DNA of 64,000 nucleotides from JAXLRU01 sp046330935 (GTDB lineage Bacteria > Actinomycetota > Actinomycetes > Actinomycetales > Kineosporiaceae): contig JAXLRU010000002.1 of NCBI GenBank assembly GCA_046330935.1, forward strand, positions 372,001 through 436,000, read 5' to 3'. The translations under genes and the position numbers were made by a program. The notes beneath the pieces are model-generated. The model was not told the origin of the DNA. It was given only the letters and a program-made list of their open reading frames with translations, and made no database searches. This document shows positions 41,336-50,138 of the stretch, one piece after another. Position 1 is the first letter of the stretch. Each line of letters opens with the position of its first letter.

Positions 41336-42385
41336 GTGGCGGGCCGACCGGCCGACCGGGTCACGATCGAGGACGTCGCCGCGCACGCCGGCGTCTCCAA
41401 GGCCACGGTCTCGAAGGCCCTCAACGGGCGCTCCGACATCGCCCCCGACACCCGGCGCCGGGTGCTCGCGGCGATCGAGGAGCTGGACTACCGGATGTCG
41501 ACGTCGCGGCACGAGCCGCCGCCGTCGCGCAGCCTCGTCGCCGTCGTCGACGTCCTCGAATCGCCCTACATGATCAACGTTCTCCAGGGGGTGCTCGTCG
41601 CAGCCACCGCGGCCGGCACCAACCTGATCGTGCGCCTGGCCCCCGACCGCCCCCTGCGCGTGACGAAGGCCGCCGCGCGCGCCTGGGTGGCCGAGCAGAA
41701 GGACGCCGGGGTCGTCGGCATCGTCGGCGTGACCCTCGCCGAACCCGACGAGGTGATGATCGCCGCCGGCGAGCGTGATCTCCCCTTCGTCATGGTCGAC
41801 CCGGTCGACACCACCGACCCGCGCGTCGTCAGCATCGGCTCCACCAACTGGGCGGGCGGGCGCAGCGCCACCGAGCACCTGATCGGCCTCGGGCACCGGC
41901 GGATCGCGTGGATCGGCGGGCCCGAGGTCTCCGCCGCCGCCAACGAGCGCCTGCACGGGCATCGCGCCGCGCTCGACTCGGCGGGCATCGAGCTCGACCG
42001 CTCGCTCGTCCGCCGCGACTGGTTCTCCGTCGAGACCGGGCTCGTGCACGGCCGGGAGCTGCTCTCCCTGCCCGAACCGCCCACCGCCGTCGTCGCCGGG
42101 GACGACGAGATCGCCGTCGGCGTCCTCGCGGCCGCCGCCTCGCTGGGCGTCTCGGTGCCCGGGCGGCTCAGCGTCGTCGGGTACGACGACACCCCCCAGG
42201 CGTCGTGGACGAGCCCCCGGCTGACGTCCGTGCACCAGCCGCTCGTGGGCATGGGCCGGATGGCCGTCGAGACGGTGCTGGGCATGGCCGACGGCGTCCA
42301 GCCCGCCTCCCAGCACCTCGAGCTCGCCACCACCCTGTCCGTGCGGGAGTCGACGGGCCCGGCGCCTGGCCGCGGGGGCGCGTGA
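41336..42385 (+). CDS. LacI family transcriptional regulator
   Basis: 349 residues from GTG 41336 with CAGGAGG upstream. The N-terminal LacI HTH is VTIEDVAAHAGVSKATVSKA with hinge RRVLAAIEELDYR. The ligand-binding domain has periplasmic-binding-protein fold landmarks (VVDVLESPYMINVLQGVL, VVSIGSTNWAGGRSATEHLI, GLGHRRIAWIGGP, VVAGDDEIAVGVLAAAASLG, VPGRLSVVGYDDTPQASWTS). It is divergent from GH39, and three identical operators link it to GH39-GH95, the sugar transporter and itself. The inducer is probably a sugar from the imported oligosaccharide. Confidence 0.94.
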   Translation: MAGRPADRVTIEDVAAHAGVSKATVSKALNGRSDIAPDTRRRVLAAIEELDYRMSTSRHEPPPSRSLVAVVDVLESPYMINVLQGVLVAATAAGTNLIVRLAPDRPLRVTKAAARAWVAEQKDAGVVGIVGVTLAEPDEVMIAAGERDLPFVMVDPVDTTDPRVVSIGSTNWAGGRSATEHLIGLGHRRIAWIGGPEVSAAANERLHGHRAALDSAGIELDRSLVRRDWFSVETGLVHGRELLSLPEPPTAVVAGDDEIAVGVLAAAASLGVSVPGRLSVVGYDDTPQASWTSPRLTSVHQPLVGMGRMAVETVLGMADGVQPASQHLELATTLSVRESTGPAPGRGGA

Positions 42386-42399
42386 CACCATCGCGTCCC

Positions 42400-42915
42400 G
42401 TGGACGATCCCTTCCTGCCCCTCGTCGGCCTGGTGACGCTCGTCCCGCTGGTCGGCGCCCTGTTCATGGCGGTCGTCGTGTTCCTGATCGTCCGGACGAT
42501 GACGTCAGGGTCCAGGGTGACCCTGCCCCCGCCCGCTGCGGACGGCTCGCTCACGCTCAACGGGCACCTGCGCCGCCCCGGTGAGGCCCTGACGTTCAAG
42601 GCCAACTGGGGCAGGGAGTCCTTCGGCACAGTCACGCTCTCGCGCGGCACGTTCTGGTGGGCGGGTGAGGACGGCGCGCGCTGGGCGGTGCCGGCCGCCG
42701 ACATCGCCGTGCTGAACGTCCGCAGCGGGTTCAATCTCGCCGGGCCTGGCATGCACCTGCGGATCCGCAACTCCGGGGACTGGATGCTCACCGTCTCCGA
42801 CAAGCACATCAACCGGATCTCGACCAACACCGCGAAGACGTTCCGCGAGGGCGCCACCGGGCAACTCTTCGCGCGGGCGCTCGCCGCCCACGGCGCCCAG
42901 GTCGCGCACTCCTGA
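42400..42915 (+). CDS. Single-pass membrane protein, DUF2550-like layout
   Basis: 171 residues from GTG 42400. One N-terminal membrane helix (LVGLVTLVPLVGALFMAVVV) is followed by a soluble beta-rich domain (GEALTFKANWGRESFGTVTL, FWWAGEDGARWAVPAADIAV) ending HGAQVAHS. No catalytic motif. An adjacent stretch at 43,010-43,075 shows short similarity to its central part (WTGDDGTRWAETV after translation) and may be a partial duplication. It lies 14 bp after the LacI gene in the same direction, but a functional link is doubtful. Confidence 0.65.
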   Translation: MDDPFLPLVGLVTLVPLVGALFMAVVVFLIVRTMTSGSRVTLPPPAADGSLTLNGHLRRPGEALTFKANWGRESFGTVTLSRGTFWWAGEDGARWAVPAADIAVLNVRSGFNLAGPGMHLRIRNSGDWMLTVSDKHINRISTNTAKTFREGATGQLFARALAAHGAQVAHS

Positions 42916-42932
42916 CTCGGCCCGCGGCGGAA

Positions 42933-42975
42933 GTGGGGAGCATCCGCGCGGCTATTGCGCGCGACTGCTCCCCAC
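42933..42975. repeat. Palindromic element between convergent genes
   Basis: Arms GTGGGGAGCA (42933-42942) and TGCTCCCCAC (42966-42975) enclose CGCGC GGCTATT GCGCG. A related element with the same arm and centre pattern is at 62745-62785. The location between the convergent gene at 42400 and dnaB suits a bidirectional terminator. Confidence 0.75.
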
Positions 42976-43078
42976 ATCCGTCCCGTTGTCGACGGTGCCG
43001 AGCTCGCGTTCACCGTCACCCTCGCGTAGGGCACGTCGTGGTGGACCGGCGACGACGGCACCCGTTGGGCCGAGACGG

Positions 43079-45604
43079 TCAGCCCGCCGCCATGTCCACG
43101 AACCGCGAGTAGTGCCCCTGGAACGCGACGGTGATGGTGTCGGTGGGGCCGTTACGGTGCTTGGCCACGATGAAGTCGGCCTCGCCGGCGCGGGGGGACT
43201 CCTTCTCGTAGGCGTCCTCGCGGTGCAGCAGGATCACCATGTCGGCGTCCTGCTCGATGGAGTTGTGCACGGCGATGCCGTCGGCGACGAAGTTGTGCGT
43301 GCCGAGGACGGTGGCGTCGTAGACCTCCTCGACGCCGTCGGGCTCGATCGCCTCGACGGTGTCCCACAGCACGTCGTTGAGGGCGTGGATGTCGAGCTCT
43401 GCGCGGTCGAGGACGGCGACGACGCGGGCCAGGCGCTCGCGGCTGGGGGCCATGCCCGCGAGCGTCGGCTGCGGCACGAGCGGGGCCTGCGCGTGCGCCC
43501 CCCGGCGGGCGGCGGCCAGCTCGACGGCGGTCGCGGCCACCAGCTCGCGGGCGTGCAGGACGTCGTCGTCGAGGACGCTGCGCACCTCGTCCCACACCCC
43601 CGGGTCGGCCGCGGCCGACTGGGCCGGCACCACGCCGCCACCTACGGAGGGACCCGCGGTCGGCTGCGCCGCCCCCGGCGACCGCAGCGCGGCGAACAGC
43701 CGCCGCGCCACGAGCAGCGACCCCTCGTGCACGGGCGGGGCCGTCTCGTCGTCGCGCACCGTGCCGTCGGGCAGCAGCACCTCACCGAGCACGCGGCGCA
43801 GGTCATCGGCGTCGTCGACGACGAGGCGCACGCCCTCCCCCGTGGACGTCACGGACTCGTGCCGGCACGAGATGCCGTAGCGCAGCAGGCTCGCGGCGAG
43901 GGAGCGGGCGTGCGCGGCGTCGGCCAGCGTCCACCAGACCCGCCCCGGCTCGCCCAGGCCCACCCCGCCGCAGCGGGCCCACAGCAGCCGGGCCAGCTCG
44001 CCGACCTGCGCCTTGGGCAGGCAGGAGAGGTCGGCCTCGACGGCGATGTCGCCGGCCAGGGCGGCGGCGAGGTCGCGCAGCTGCCCGGCGGAACGGGGCT
44101 CGATCCGGTCGGGCGGGGGCACGTGCCGGGGCACGGCCAGGCGCGCCCCGGGGACGAGCTCGTCGAGCGGCCGCCAGCCCTCCACCGTGAGGAACGGGTG
44201 GTTCCCGGTGGCGCGCACCGTGCGGCCCGAGGACAGCCGCAGCCGGAACACCGGCTTCGTCCCGGTCGCGAACACGTGGGTGAGGTGGCGGCGCACGTAG
44301 CGCAGCGACTCGTCGAGGGACCAGACCGGGACGTCGCGCTCCCCCGCCGCGTACAGCTCACCCAGGCTCACCTCGGCGCCGGTGTCGGCGCGCAGGACCC
44401 GCGCGGAGGCGGGCAGGCAGCCCGACTCGCGCAGGTCGGACATCTGCGGCTTCTTGTCGGTGCGCTGCTCGGGGCCACGGTTGAGCTGCGAGATCGCGAT
44501 GACGGGGACCTCGAGCTCCTTGGCCAGCAGCTTCAGGGCCCGGGAGAACTCCGAGACCTCCTGCTGGCGGTTCTCGACGCGCTTGCCCGACGTCATCAGC
44601 TGCAGGTAGTCGATGACGACGAGCTTGAGGTCGTTGCGCTGCTTGAGCCGGCGGCACTTGGCGCGGATCTCCATCAGCGACATGTTGGGGCTGTCGTCGA
44701 TGAACAGCGGCGCCTCGCTGACGTTGCCCATCGTGCGGGCCAGGCGCGTCCAGTCCTCCTCGCGCATCGTGCCCTTGCGCATGTTCTGCAGCGGGATCGT
44801 CGCCTCGGCCGAGAGCAGGCGCATGACGATCTCGTTGCGCGACATCTCGAGGCTGAAGATGACCGCGGCCTGCCGGGCGTGGATCGCCGCCGAGCGGCAG
44901 ATGTCGAGGCCGACCGTCGACTTGCCCATGGCCGGGCGGGCCGCGATGACGATCATCTGGCCGGGGTGCAGGCCGTTGGTGAGGCGGTCCAGGTCGATGA
45001 ACCCGGTCGGGACGCCGATCATGCCGTCGGAGCGGTGCGAGGACGCCTCGATCTCGTCGATCGTGCCCTCGATGATCTCGCCGATCGGGGCGTAGTCCTC
45101 GGTCTTGCGACGCTCGGCCACCGCGTAGACCTCGGCCTGCGCCTCGTTCACCAGCTCCTCGACGTCCCCGCCGTCGGCCGCGTAGCCGAGCTGGACGATC
45201 CGGGTGCCCGCCTCGACGAGCCTGCGCAGCACCGCGCGCTCGCGGACGATCTTGGCGTAGTAGCCGGCGTTGGCGGCCGTCGGGACGGACGAGAGCAGGG
45301 TGTGCAGGTACGCGGGACCGCCGATCCGGCCGAGCTCGCCGCGCTTGGTCAGCTCGTCGGCGACGGTGATCGCGTCGGCCGGCTCGCCGCGGCCGTAGAG
45401 GTCGAGGATCGCCTCGTAGACCAGTTCGTGCGCGGGCCGGTAGAAGTCGGTGCCGCGCAGCTCCTCGATCACATCGGCGATGGCGTCCTTGGACAGCAGC
45501 ATGCCGCCGAGCACGCTCTGCTCGGCGACGATGTCCTGGGGTGGGGTGCGACCGAACTCCTCGGACGGGCCGCTGTTCGGCACCGACAGCTCGGCGATCG
45601 ACAC
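43079..45604 (-). CDS. dnaB: Replicative DNA helicase DnaB, containing an intein
   Basis: 841 residues as translated, from GTG 45604 (GGAGGGA upstream); the mature helicase after splicing would be 455 aa, the normal length. The N-terminal domain has PPQDIVAEQSVLGGMLLS. The RecA-like motor has Walker A ARPAMGKST, FSLEMSRNEIVMRLLSAE, and H3 KLVVIDYLQLM. The C-terminal extein resumes SIEQDADMVILLHREDAYEK and ends HYSRFVDMAAG. The hexamer unwinds DNA at the fork. It is not preceded by the usual rplI gene; 770 bp without genes lie upstream. Confidence 0.96.
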   Translation of the reverse strand: MSIAELSVPNSGPSEEFGRTPPQDIVAEQSVLGGMLLSKDAIADVIEELRGTDFYRPAHELVYEAILDLYGRGEPADAITVADELTKRGELGRIGGPAYLHTLLSSVPTAANAGYYAKIVRERAVLRRLVEAGTRIVQLGYAADGGDVEELVNEAQAEVYAVAERRKTEDYAPIGEIIEGTIDEIEASSHRSDGMIGVPTGFIDLDRLTNGLHPGQMIVIAARPAMGKSTVGLDICRSAAIHARQAAVIFSLEMSRNEIVMRLLSAEATIPLQNMRKGTMREEDWTRLARTMGNVSEAPLFIDDSPNMSLMEIRAKCRRLKQRNDLKLVVIDYLQLMTSGKRVENRQQEVSEFSRALKLLAKELEVPVIAISQLNRGPEQRTDKKPQMSDLRESGCLPASARVLRADTGAEVSLGELYAAGERDVPVWSLDESLRYVRRHLTHVFATGTKPVFRLRLSSGRTVRATGNHPFLTVEGWRPLDELVPGARLAVPRHVPPPDRIEPRSAGQLRDLAAALAGDIAVEADLSCLPKAQVGELARLLWARCGGVGLGEPGRVWWTLADAAHARSLAASLLRYGISCRHESVTSTGEGVRLVVDDADDLRRVLGEVLLPDGTVRDDETAPPVHEGSLLVARRLFAALRSPGAAQPTAGPSVGGGVVPAQSAAADPGVWDEVRSVLDDDVLHARELVAATAVELAAARRGAHAQAPLVPQPTLAGMAPSRERLARVVAVLDRAELDIHALNDVLWDTVEAIEPDGVEEVYDATVLGTHNFVADGIAVHNSIEQDADMVILLHREDAYEKESPRAGEADFIVAKHRNGPTDTITVAFQGHYSRFVDMAAG
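43262..44419 (-). other. Intein in DnaB, 386 residues
   Basis: Inserted after DLRESG and before SIEQDAD, between Walker B and the end of the ATPase core. The first residue is Cys (CLPASARVLRADTG), block B is RATGNHPFLTVEG with the Thr-x-Asn-His pattern, and the C-terminal block is VYDATVLGTHNFVADGIAVH ending His-Asn, followed by extein Ser. All splicing residues of a class 1 intein are present. The middle 200 residues should hold a LAGLIDADG endonuclease, but no clear LAGLIDADG motif is visible (only LARLLWARCGGVGLG and similar). So splicing is probably active and homing lost. Confidence 0.9.
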
Positions 45605-46375
45605 CCGGGTCCCTCCCCTTCTTCCGGCCCTCTCCGGCGCCTGCCCCCCTCCACGACCACCGGCGCGAGCCGGGGGCGAGGCGGGTGGTGCGCTCGTCCT
45701 GCCAGGTCCTGTTGTACGCGTGGGCACCGACAGCGACGACGCTGCCGAGCCGGCGCTGCGGGCGCACAGGTCCGAGCGTGGACGACCGTAGAGGGACGGC
45801 GCCGGGGCGGCAATCACCGCCTGTGCACAGTGTGGGGACAACCTGTGGGTAGACGGTGGAGAACCCGGGGGTTTCGTGCACAGGATGTGGGAATCCCTGG
45901 GGATCCCGGGTGGACGGTGGGGACGGCGCACCCCTGCGACCTCACGTGACGCGGCCCGGCCCTGTCCACGGGCTGTGGACCGAAGAAAGTCGGCGATCTC
46001 GTGTCCAGGTCCTCGGCGTGTCGCCCAGGTGAACACCGTGTATCCGATCTTTGACAGTTCGCACAGTTTCTCACTTTGGGTTTATTCTTGGTGACGCACT
46101 GCAGGTTCGGGGTCGTTGGGCATCGTTGTCGCCGCCTCGGCAACGGCCGCTAGCCGAAGGTGGGCTCTCTCCACACCCCCACCCGGAGGTACGGGCGGGC
46201 CACTACCCGTCAGCTCACAGCTGTGAGTAAACCCTGTGGATAAGAGTGGTCACTCCACAGCCTCGATTCCGCTCCGAAACGACGGCGGGTGAGGAATACG
46301 TCCCTGGAACCCCCTCCACCGATCACGGAACGCACACTGCGAGTCACAGGCAGTCGCGTCCGGCAGGATGCCCTC
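45605..46375. promoter_or_regulatory. Long gene-free region upstream of dnaB with DnaA-box-like sequences
   Basis: About 770 bp without a convincing gene. It contains a perfect inverted DnaA box TGTGGATAA (46235-46243) and near-boxes TGTGGGGACAA (45831), CTGTCCACG (45962), CTGTGGACC (45973) and CTCCACAG (46252). It also has the palindrome CTCACAGCTGTGAG (46213-46226) and a relatively AT-rich patch at about 46,040-46,095. It probably holds the dnaB promoter (minus) and perhaps that of the methyltransferase (plus). DnaA control of dnaB is an inference. Confidence 0.5.
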
Positions 46376-46996
46376 GTGCCGATTCCTCCGATCCCGGCCT
46401 GGGACCACAACGCCTGGTACCACCCGCTGCTCCTGAGCCGGATCCCGCCGGGCGCCACCCGGGTCCTGGAGATCGGCTGCGGCGAAGGGACGCTGGCGAC
46501 GGCGATCGCCTCACGGGGGATCACCGTGGACGCCGTCGACCGCTCCCCGGTCATGATCGACGCCGCGCGCACCCGGGTGCCGGACGGCGTCCGGCTCCAC
46601 CTGGCCGACGTCCTCACCGACCCGCTGCCCGGCGACGGGTACGACGCCGTGCTGTCGTTGTCCACACTCCACCACCTGCCTTTGCCGGACGCGCTGCCCA
46701 AGCTCGCCGCCGCCGTCCGGCCCGGCGGGGTGATCGCGGCCGTCGCGCTGCCCCGCCTCGACCTGCGCCGCGAGTGGCACCGCGAGCTGGCGGCAGGCGT
46801 CGCCGAGAACGCCTTCGGGGCGGCGTTCGCGCTCACCGGGCGGCTGCGCCACCACGGCGACGGCGACATGCCGGTCGCGCAGCCGACGCTGACCACGGCG
46901 CAGGTGCGCGAGCAGGCGGACGCCGTCCTGCCTGGCGTGCGGGTGCGGCGGCTGACGTTCTGGCGCTACGAGCTGCTGTGGCAGCGGCCGGCCTGA
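46376..46996 (+). CDS. Class I SAM-dependent methyltransferase
   Basis: 206 residues from GTG 46376 (or from ATG 46289, which adds 29 poorly conserved residues). Motif I is VLEIGCGEGTLATAIA, motif II VDAVDRSPVMID, with post-motif YDAVLSLSTLHHLPLPDALP and LAAAVRPGGVIAAVALPR. It belongs to the ubiE/arsM-like group, with small molecules as likely substrates; which one is unknown. It is followed 71 bp later by the GlxA-type regulator in the same direction. Confidence 0.85.
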   Translation: MPIPPIPAWDHNAWYHPLLLSRIPPGATRVLEIGCGEGTLATAIASRGITVDAVDRSPVMIDAARTRVPDGVRLHLADVLTDPLPGDGYDAVLSLSTLHHLPLPDALPKLAAAVRPGGVIAAVALPRLDLRREWHRELAAGVAENAFGAAFALTGRLRHHGDGDMPVAQPTLTTAQVREQADAVLPGVRVRRLTFWRYELLWQRPA

Positions 46997-47067
46997 GCCC
47001 TCCTCACGCGGAGCCAGTGGCACGATGCTGCCGACCAGGGTCGATCGAGCCACCGCGAGGACCACCG

Positions 47068-48006
47068 ATGAACCACCGCGTCGCCGTCCTGGTGCTGGAG
47101 GGCGCCAAACCGCTCGACATCGGCATCCCCGCCCAGGTCTTCTCACACCGCCCGGAGATGCCCTACGACGTGCGGATGTGCGGCGCCCACGCCGGGCCGG
47201 TCAGCGCCGGTGACGGGCTGTCCTACCAGGTGGCGCACGGGCTGGAGGCGTTCGAGGACGCCGACACCGTGTTCGTCCCCGGCTACCGGGACCCGACCAC
47301 CGCGCAGGCCCCGGACGCCGTCCTCGACGCCCTGCGCGCGGCGCACCGCCGGGGCGCGCGGCTGGCGGCGATCTCCACCGGCGCCTTCGCCCTGGCCCAG
47401 ACCGGGCTGCTCGACGGGCACCGCGCCACCACCCACTGGCACTACACGAAAGCGCTGGCCCAGCAGCACCCGCGCGTGCAGGTCGACGAGAACGTGCTGT
47501 TCGTCGACGAGGGCGGCGTGCTCACCTCCGCCGGCGGGGCGTCGGGCATCGACCTGTGCCTGCACCTCGTGCGGCGTGACCACGGCGTCGGGCTGTCCAA
47601 CGAGGTCGCGCGGCGGCTCGTCGCCGCCCCCTACCGCAGCGGCGGCCAGGCGCAGTACGTGCCGCGGACGGTCCCCGAGCCGCTCGGGGACCTGTTCGCC
47701 GACACCCGCGAATGGGCACTGGCCCGGCTCGACGAGCCGCTGACCCTGGACGCCATGGCGCGGCACGCGAAGGTGTCCACCCGGACCTTCTCCCGCCGGT
47801 TCCGGGAGAACACCGGCTACACCCCGATGCACTGGGTCCTGCGCGCCCGGATCGACCTGGCCCGGGAACTGCTCGAACGCACCGATCTCGGGGTCGAGGA
47901 GATCGCCCACCGCACCGGCCTGGGGACCGGCGCGAACCTGCGGCTGCACTTCCAGCGGGTGCTCGGGACGTCCCCGACCGCCTACCGGCAGACGTTCTCG
48001 GCCTGA
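47068..48006 (+). CDS. GlxA family transcriptional regulator (DJ-1/PfpI domain plus AraC HTH)
   Basis: 312 residues from ATG 47068. Residues 1-165 are a class I amidotransferase-like DJ-1/PfpI domain (VAVLVLEGAKPLDIGIPAQV, AISTGAFALAQTGLLDGHRA, LTSAGGASGIDLCLHLVRRD). The usual nucleophilic Cys is replaced by Thr in STGAF, typical of regulatory members. Residues 215-312 are the AraC/XylS double HTH (LDAMARHAKVSTRTFSRRFR, LGVEEIAHRTGLGTGANLRL). It lies 146 bp upstream of a GAPDH gene and may control it. Confidence 0.9.
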   Translation: MNHRVAVLVLEGAKPLDIGIPAQVFSHRPEMPYDVRMCGAHAGPVSAGDGLSYQVAHGLEAFEDADTVFVPGYRDPTTAQAPDAVLDALRAAHRRGARLAAISTGAFALAQTGLLDGHRATTHWHYTKALAQQHPRVQVDENVLFVDEGGVLTSAGGASGIDLCLHLVRRDHGVGLSNEVARRLVAAPYRSGGQAQYVPRTVPEPLGDLFADTREWALARLDEPLTLDAMARHAKVSTRTFSRRFRENTGYTPMHWVLRARIDLARELLERTDLGVEEIAHRTGLGTGANLRLHFQRVLGTSPTAYRQTFSA

Positions 48007-48152
48007 CCTCGCGGCCGCGCCATGGGCTGGCTCGATCCTTGCGGACAGTGGCAATCGGGCTGGCCGGATGCTTTCGCACCGGGTCGCTCCAGCCAGTGTC
48101 GCTGCCCCGGATGGATCCGGACCATGGAGGCATCACAGAGAGGAAAGCCCCC

Positions 48153-49151
48153 ATGACCCGCATCGCCATCAACGGATTCGGTCGGATCGGCCGCAGCACG
48201 CTGCGCGTCCTGCTCGAGCGGAACAGCTCGCTGGAGGTCGTCGCGATCAACGACCTGACCGCTCCGGAGACCCTGGCCCACCTGCTCCGCTACGACACCG
48301 CGATGGGACGCCTCGCCGCCACCGTCGAGGTCGAGGGCGACGTCCTCGTCGTCGACGGCCGGCCGATCACCGTGCTCGCCGAGCGCGACCCCGCGGCCCT
48401 GCCCTGGGCCGACCTGGGCGTCGAGATCGTCCTGGAGGCCACCGGCCGGTTCACCGCCGCCGACGCCGCCCGCGCCCACCTCACCGCCGGCGCCGCCCGC
48501 GTGCTCGTGAGCGCGCCGTCCGCCGGGGCCGACGTCACCCTCGCCTACGGCGTCAACACCGACGCCTACCGGCCCGACGAGCACGTGATCGTCTCCAACG
48601 CCTCCTGCACCACCAACGCGCTGGCCCCGCTGGCCTCAGTCCTCGACGACCTCGCCGGTATCGAGCACGGCTTCATGACCACCGTGCACGCCTACACGCA
48701 GGAGCAGAACCTGCAGGACGGCCCGCACCGCGACCTGCGCCGGGCCCGGGCGGCCGGGGCGAACATCGTCCCCACCACCACCGGCGCGGCCAAGGCGATC
48801 GGGCTGGTCCTGCCGAACCTCGCGGGCAAGCTGTCCGGCGACGCGATCCGGGTGCCGGTGCCGGTCGGCTCGCTGGTCGAGATCAACACCGTCGTGCGCG
48901 CCGACGTCACCCGGGACGACGTCCTCGCCGCCTACCGCGCGGCCGCGGACGGCCGCTACAAGGGGATCCTGCGCTACACCGAGCACCCCATCGTCTCCAG
49001 CGACATCGTCGGCGACCCGGCCTCGTCGATCTTCGACGCCGCGTTGACCAGGGTCGATGGGCGACACGTCAAGGTATCGGCCTGGTACGACAACGAGTGG
49101 GGCTTCTCGAACCGGGTGGTCGACACCCTGGAGCTGCTCGCCGGCCGCTGA
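48153..49151 (+). CDS. gap: Glyceraldehyde-3-phosphate dehydrogenase, type I
   Basis: A 332-residue full-length GAPDH: MTRIAINGFGRIGRSTLRVL (NAD loop), VVAINDL with the Asp that favours NAD+, active-site Cys in VSNASCTTNALAPLASVL, HAYTQEQNLQDGPHRDLRRA, PTTTGAAKAIGLVLPNLAGK and WYDNEWGFSNRVVDTLE. It stands alone, not in the gap-pgk-tpiA glycolytic cluster, and sits behind a GlxA-type regulator. It is therefore probably a second, conditionally expressed isoenzyme. AGAGAGGAAAGCCCCC precedes the ATG. Confidence 0.94.
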   Translation: MTRIAINGFGRIGRSTLRVLLERNSSLEVVAINDLTAPETLAHLLRYDTAMGRLAATVEVEGDVLVVDGRPITVLAERDPAALPWADLGVEIVLEATGRFTAADAARAHLTAGAARVLVSAPSAGADVTLAYGVNTDAYRPDEHVIVSNASCTTNALAPLASVLDDLAGIEHGFMTTVHAYTQEQNLQDGPHRDLRRARAAGANIVPTTTGAAKAIGLVLPNLAGKLSGDAIRVPVPVGSLVEINTVVRADVTRDDVLAAYRAAADGRYKGILRYTEHPIVSSDIVGDPASSIFDAALTRVDGRHVKVSAWYDNEWGFSNRVVDTLELLAGR

Positions 49152-49278
49152 GCAGGCGCAGCCACAGGTGGTCCGGGCCGGCGGTCGAGTGGGTAGGCTC
49201 GCCGCCGGCCCGAACGGGCGATCCGGCCGAAACGGGGCCGAACCACCACAGCCGGAACTCGGGGAGGCTGCGCAAGCG

Positions 49279-50112
49279 ATGGCCGTCGCGTCCCAACTGC
49301 GTCGCCGCGACCGTCGTCGCCGCCGCTACGCCCTGGCCGCCCGCCTCGGGCTGGTGCTGCTCGCCCTGTTCGCGACGGCGACCCAGGCGTTCTCCCAGAG
49401 CAGCATCTGGCCGCACCCGCCCACGTGGGCGCTGCTTACCCCCGCCCTCACCCTCGGCGCGGTCACTGCGATCGACAACACCCGCAGCCTGTACGCGAGC
49501 TATCGGGCGCCGCTGGCCGACGAGGCGCGCTCCGACGTCCAGAAGGCGCTCGTCGTCGCGCTCGTCACGATCGGCTCGCAGCTGCACCTGCCCGTCGAGG
49601 ACCTCGGCGGCAACGTCTTCGTCGTCCGCTCCGCCTGGCTGCCCGACCGGCACGCCCCGTTCTGGCGGCGGCGCGAGTACCTGCACCGCTACCTGCGGTT
49701 CCGGGTCACCGACGACCCGCAGGCCTCCGACATCGACTGGTTCCGGGGCAAGGGCGTGATCGGCATCTGCTGGGCCGAGCACAGGCCCGAGCACGCGGCG
49801 CTGGCCGCTCTCGCCGCGCGCTACGGGCACTCCCCGCTCAGCGACAGCCAGTGGGAGCGCGTGCCCGAACGCTCCCGCTGGGGCCTGGACCGCACCGAGT
49901 TCGTCGAGATGATCGGCAAGTACGCCGAGGTGCTCGCCGTCCCGATCAAGGACGACGACGGCGCGTTCCTCGGCTGCGTCGCCGTCGACCTCAAGCTCGG
50001 CCGGCGCGGCGCCCGCACCCCCACCGTGCTCGACTCCCCCGTCGTGGAGGGCGTGGTGACGACGGCCGCGAGCGTCATCTCTCGACGCCTGCAGACCGGC
50101 GGCGTACTTTGA
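49279..50112 (+). CDS. Membrane-anchored protein of unknown function, 277 aa
   Basis: A strongly basic N-terminus (SQLRRRDRRRRRYALAARLG) leads into two membrane helices (about residues 20-38 and 50-66). A soluble domain of about 200 residues follows: DEARSDVQKALVVALVTIGS, GGNVFVVRSAWLPDRHAPFW, GKGVIGICWAEHRP and AVPIKDDDGAFLGCVAVDLK. The C-terminal part has a GAF-like beta pattern, and the C-terminal core could be a sensor. Annotation should stay hypothetical. It is followed 26 bp later by a 69-aa gene in the same direction. Confidence 0.75.
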   Translation: MAVASQLRRRDRRRRRYALAARLGLVLLALFATATQAFSQSSIWPHPPTWALLTPALTLGAVTAIDNTRSLYASYRAPLADEARSDVQKALVVALVTIGSQLHLPVEDLGGNVFVVRSAWLPDRHAPFWRRREYLHRYLRFRVTDDPQASDIDWFRGKGVIGICWAEHRPEHAALAALAARYGHSPLSDSQWERVPERSRWGLDRTEFVEMIGKYAEVLAVPIKDDDGAFLGCVAVDLKLGRRGARTPTVLDSPVVEGVVTTAASVISRRLQTGGVL

Positions 50113-50138
50113 CAGAACCGGACCCCCGAGGTGACGTC

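Noticed and set aside
35578..41451. A single open frame of 1957 codons running through several genes
   Set aside because: Only its last 425 codons are the sugar-binding protein; the rest is the wrong frame opposite or beside GH95 and GH39, rich in Arg/Pro/Gly, and arises from the extreme GC content.
45605..46375. Chromosomal origin oriC
   Set aside because: DnaA-box-like sequences are present, but dnaA, dnaN or rpmH do not flank the region. A dnaB control region is the simpler reading.
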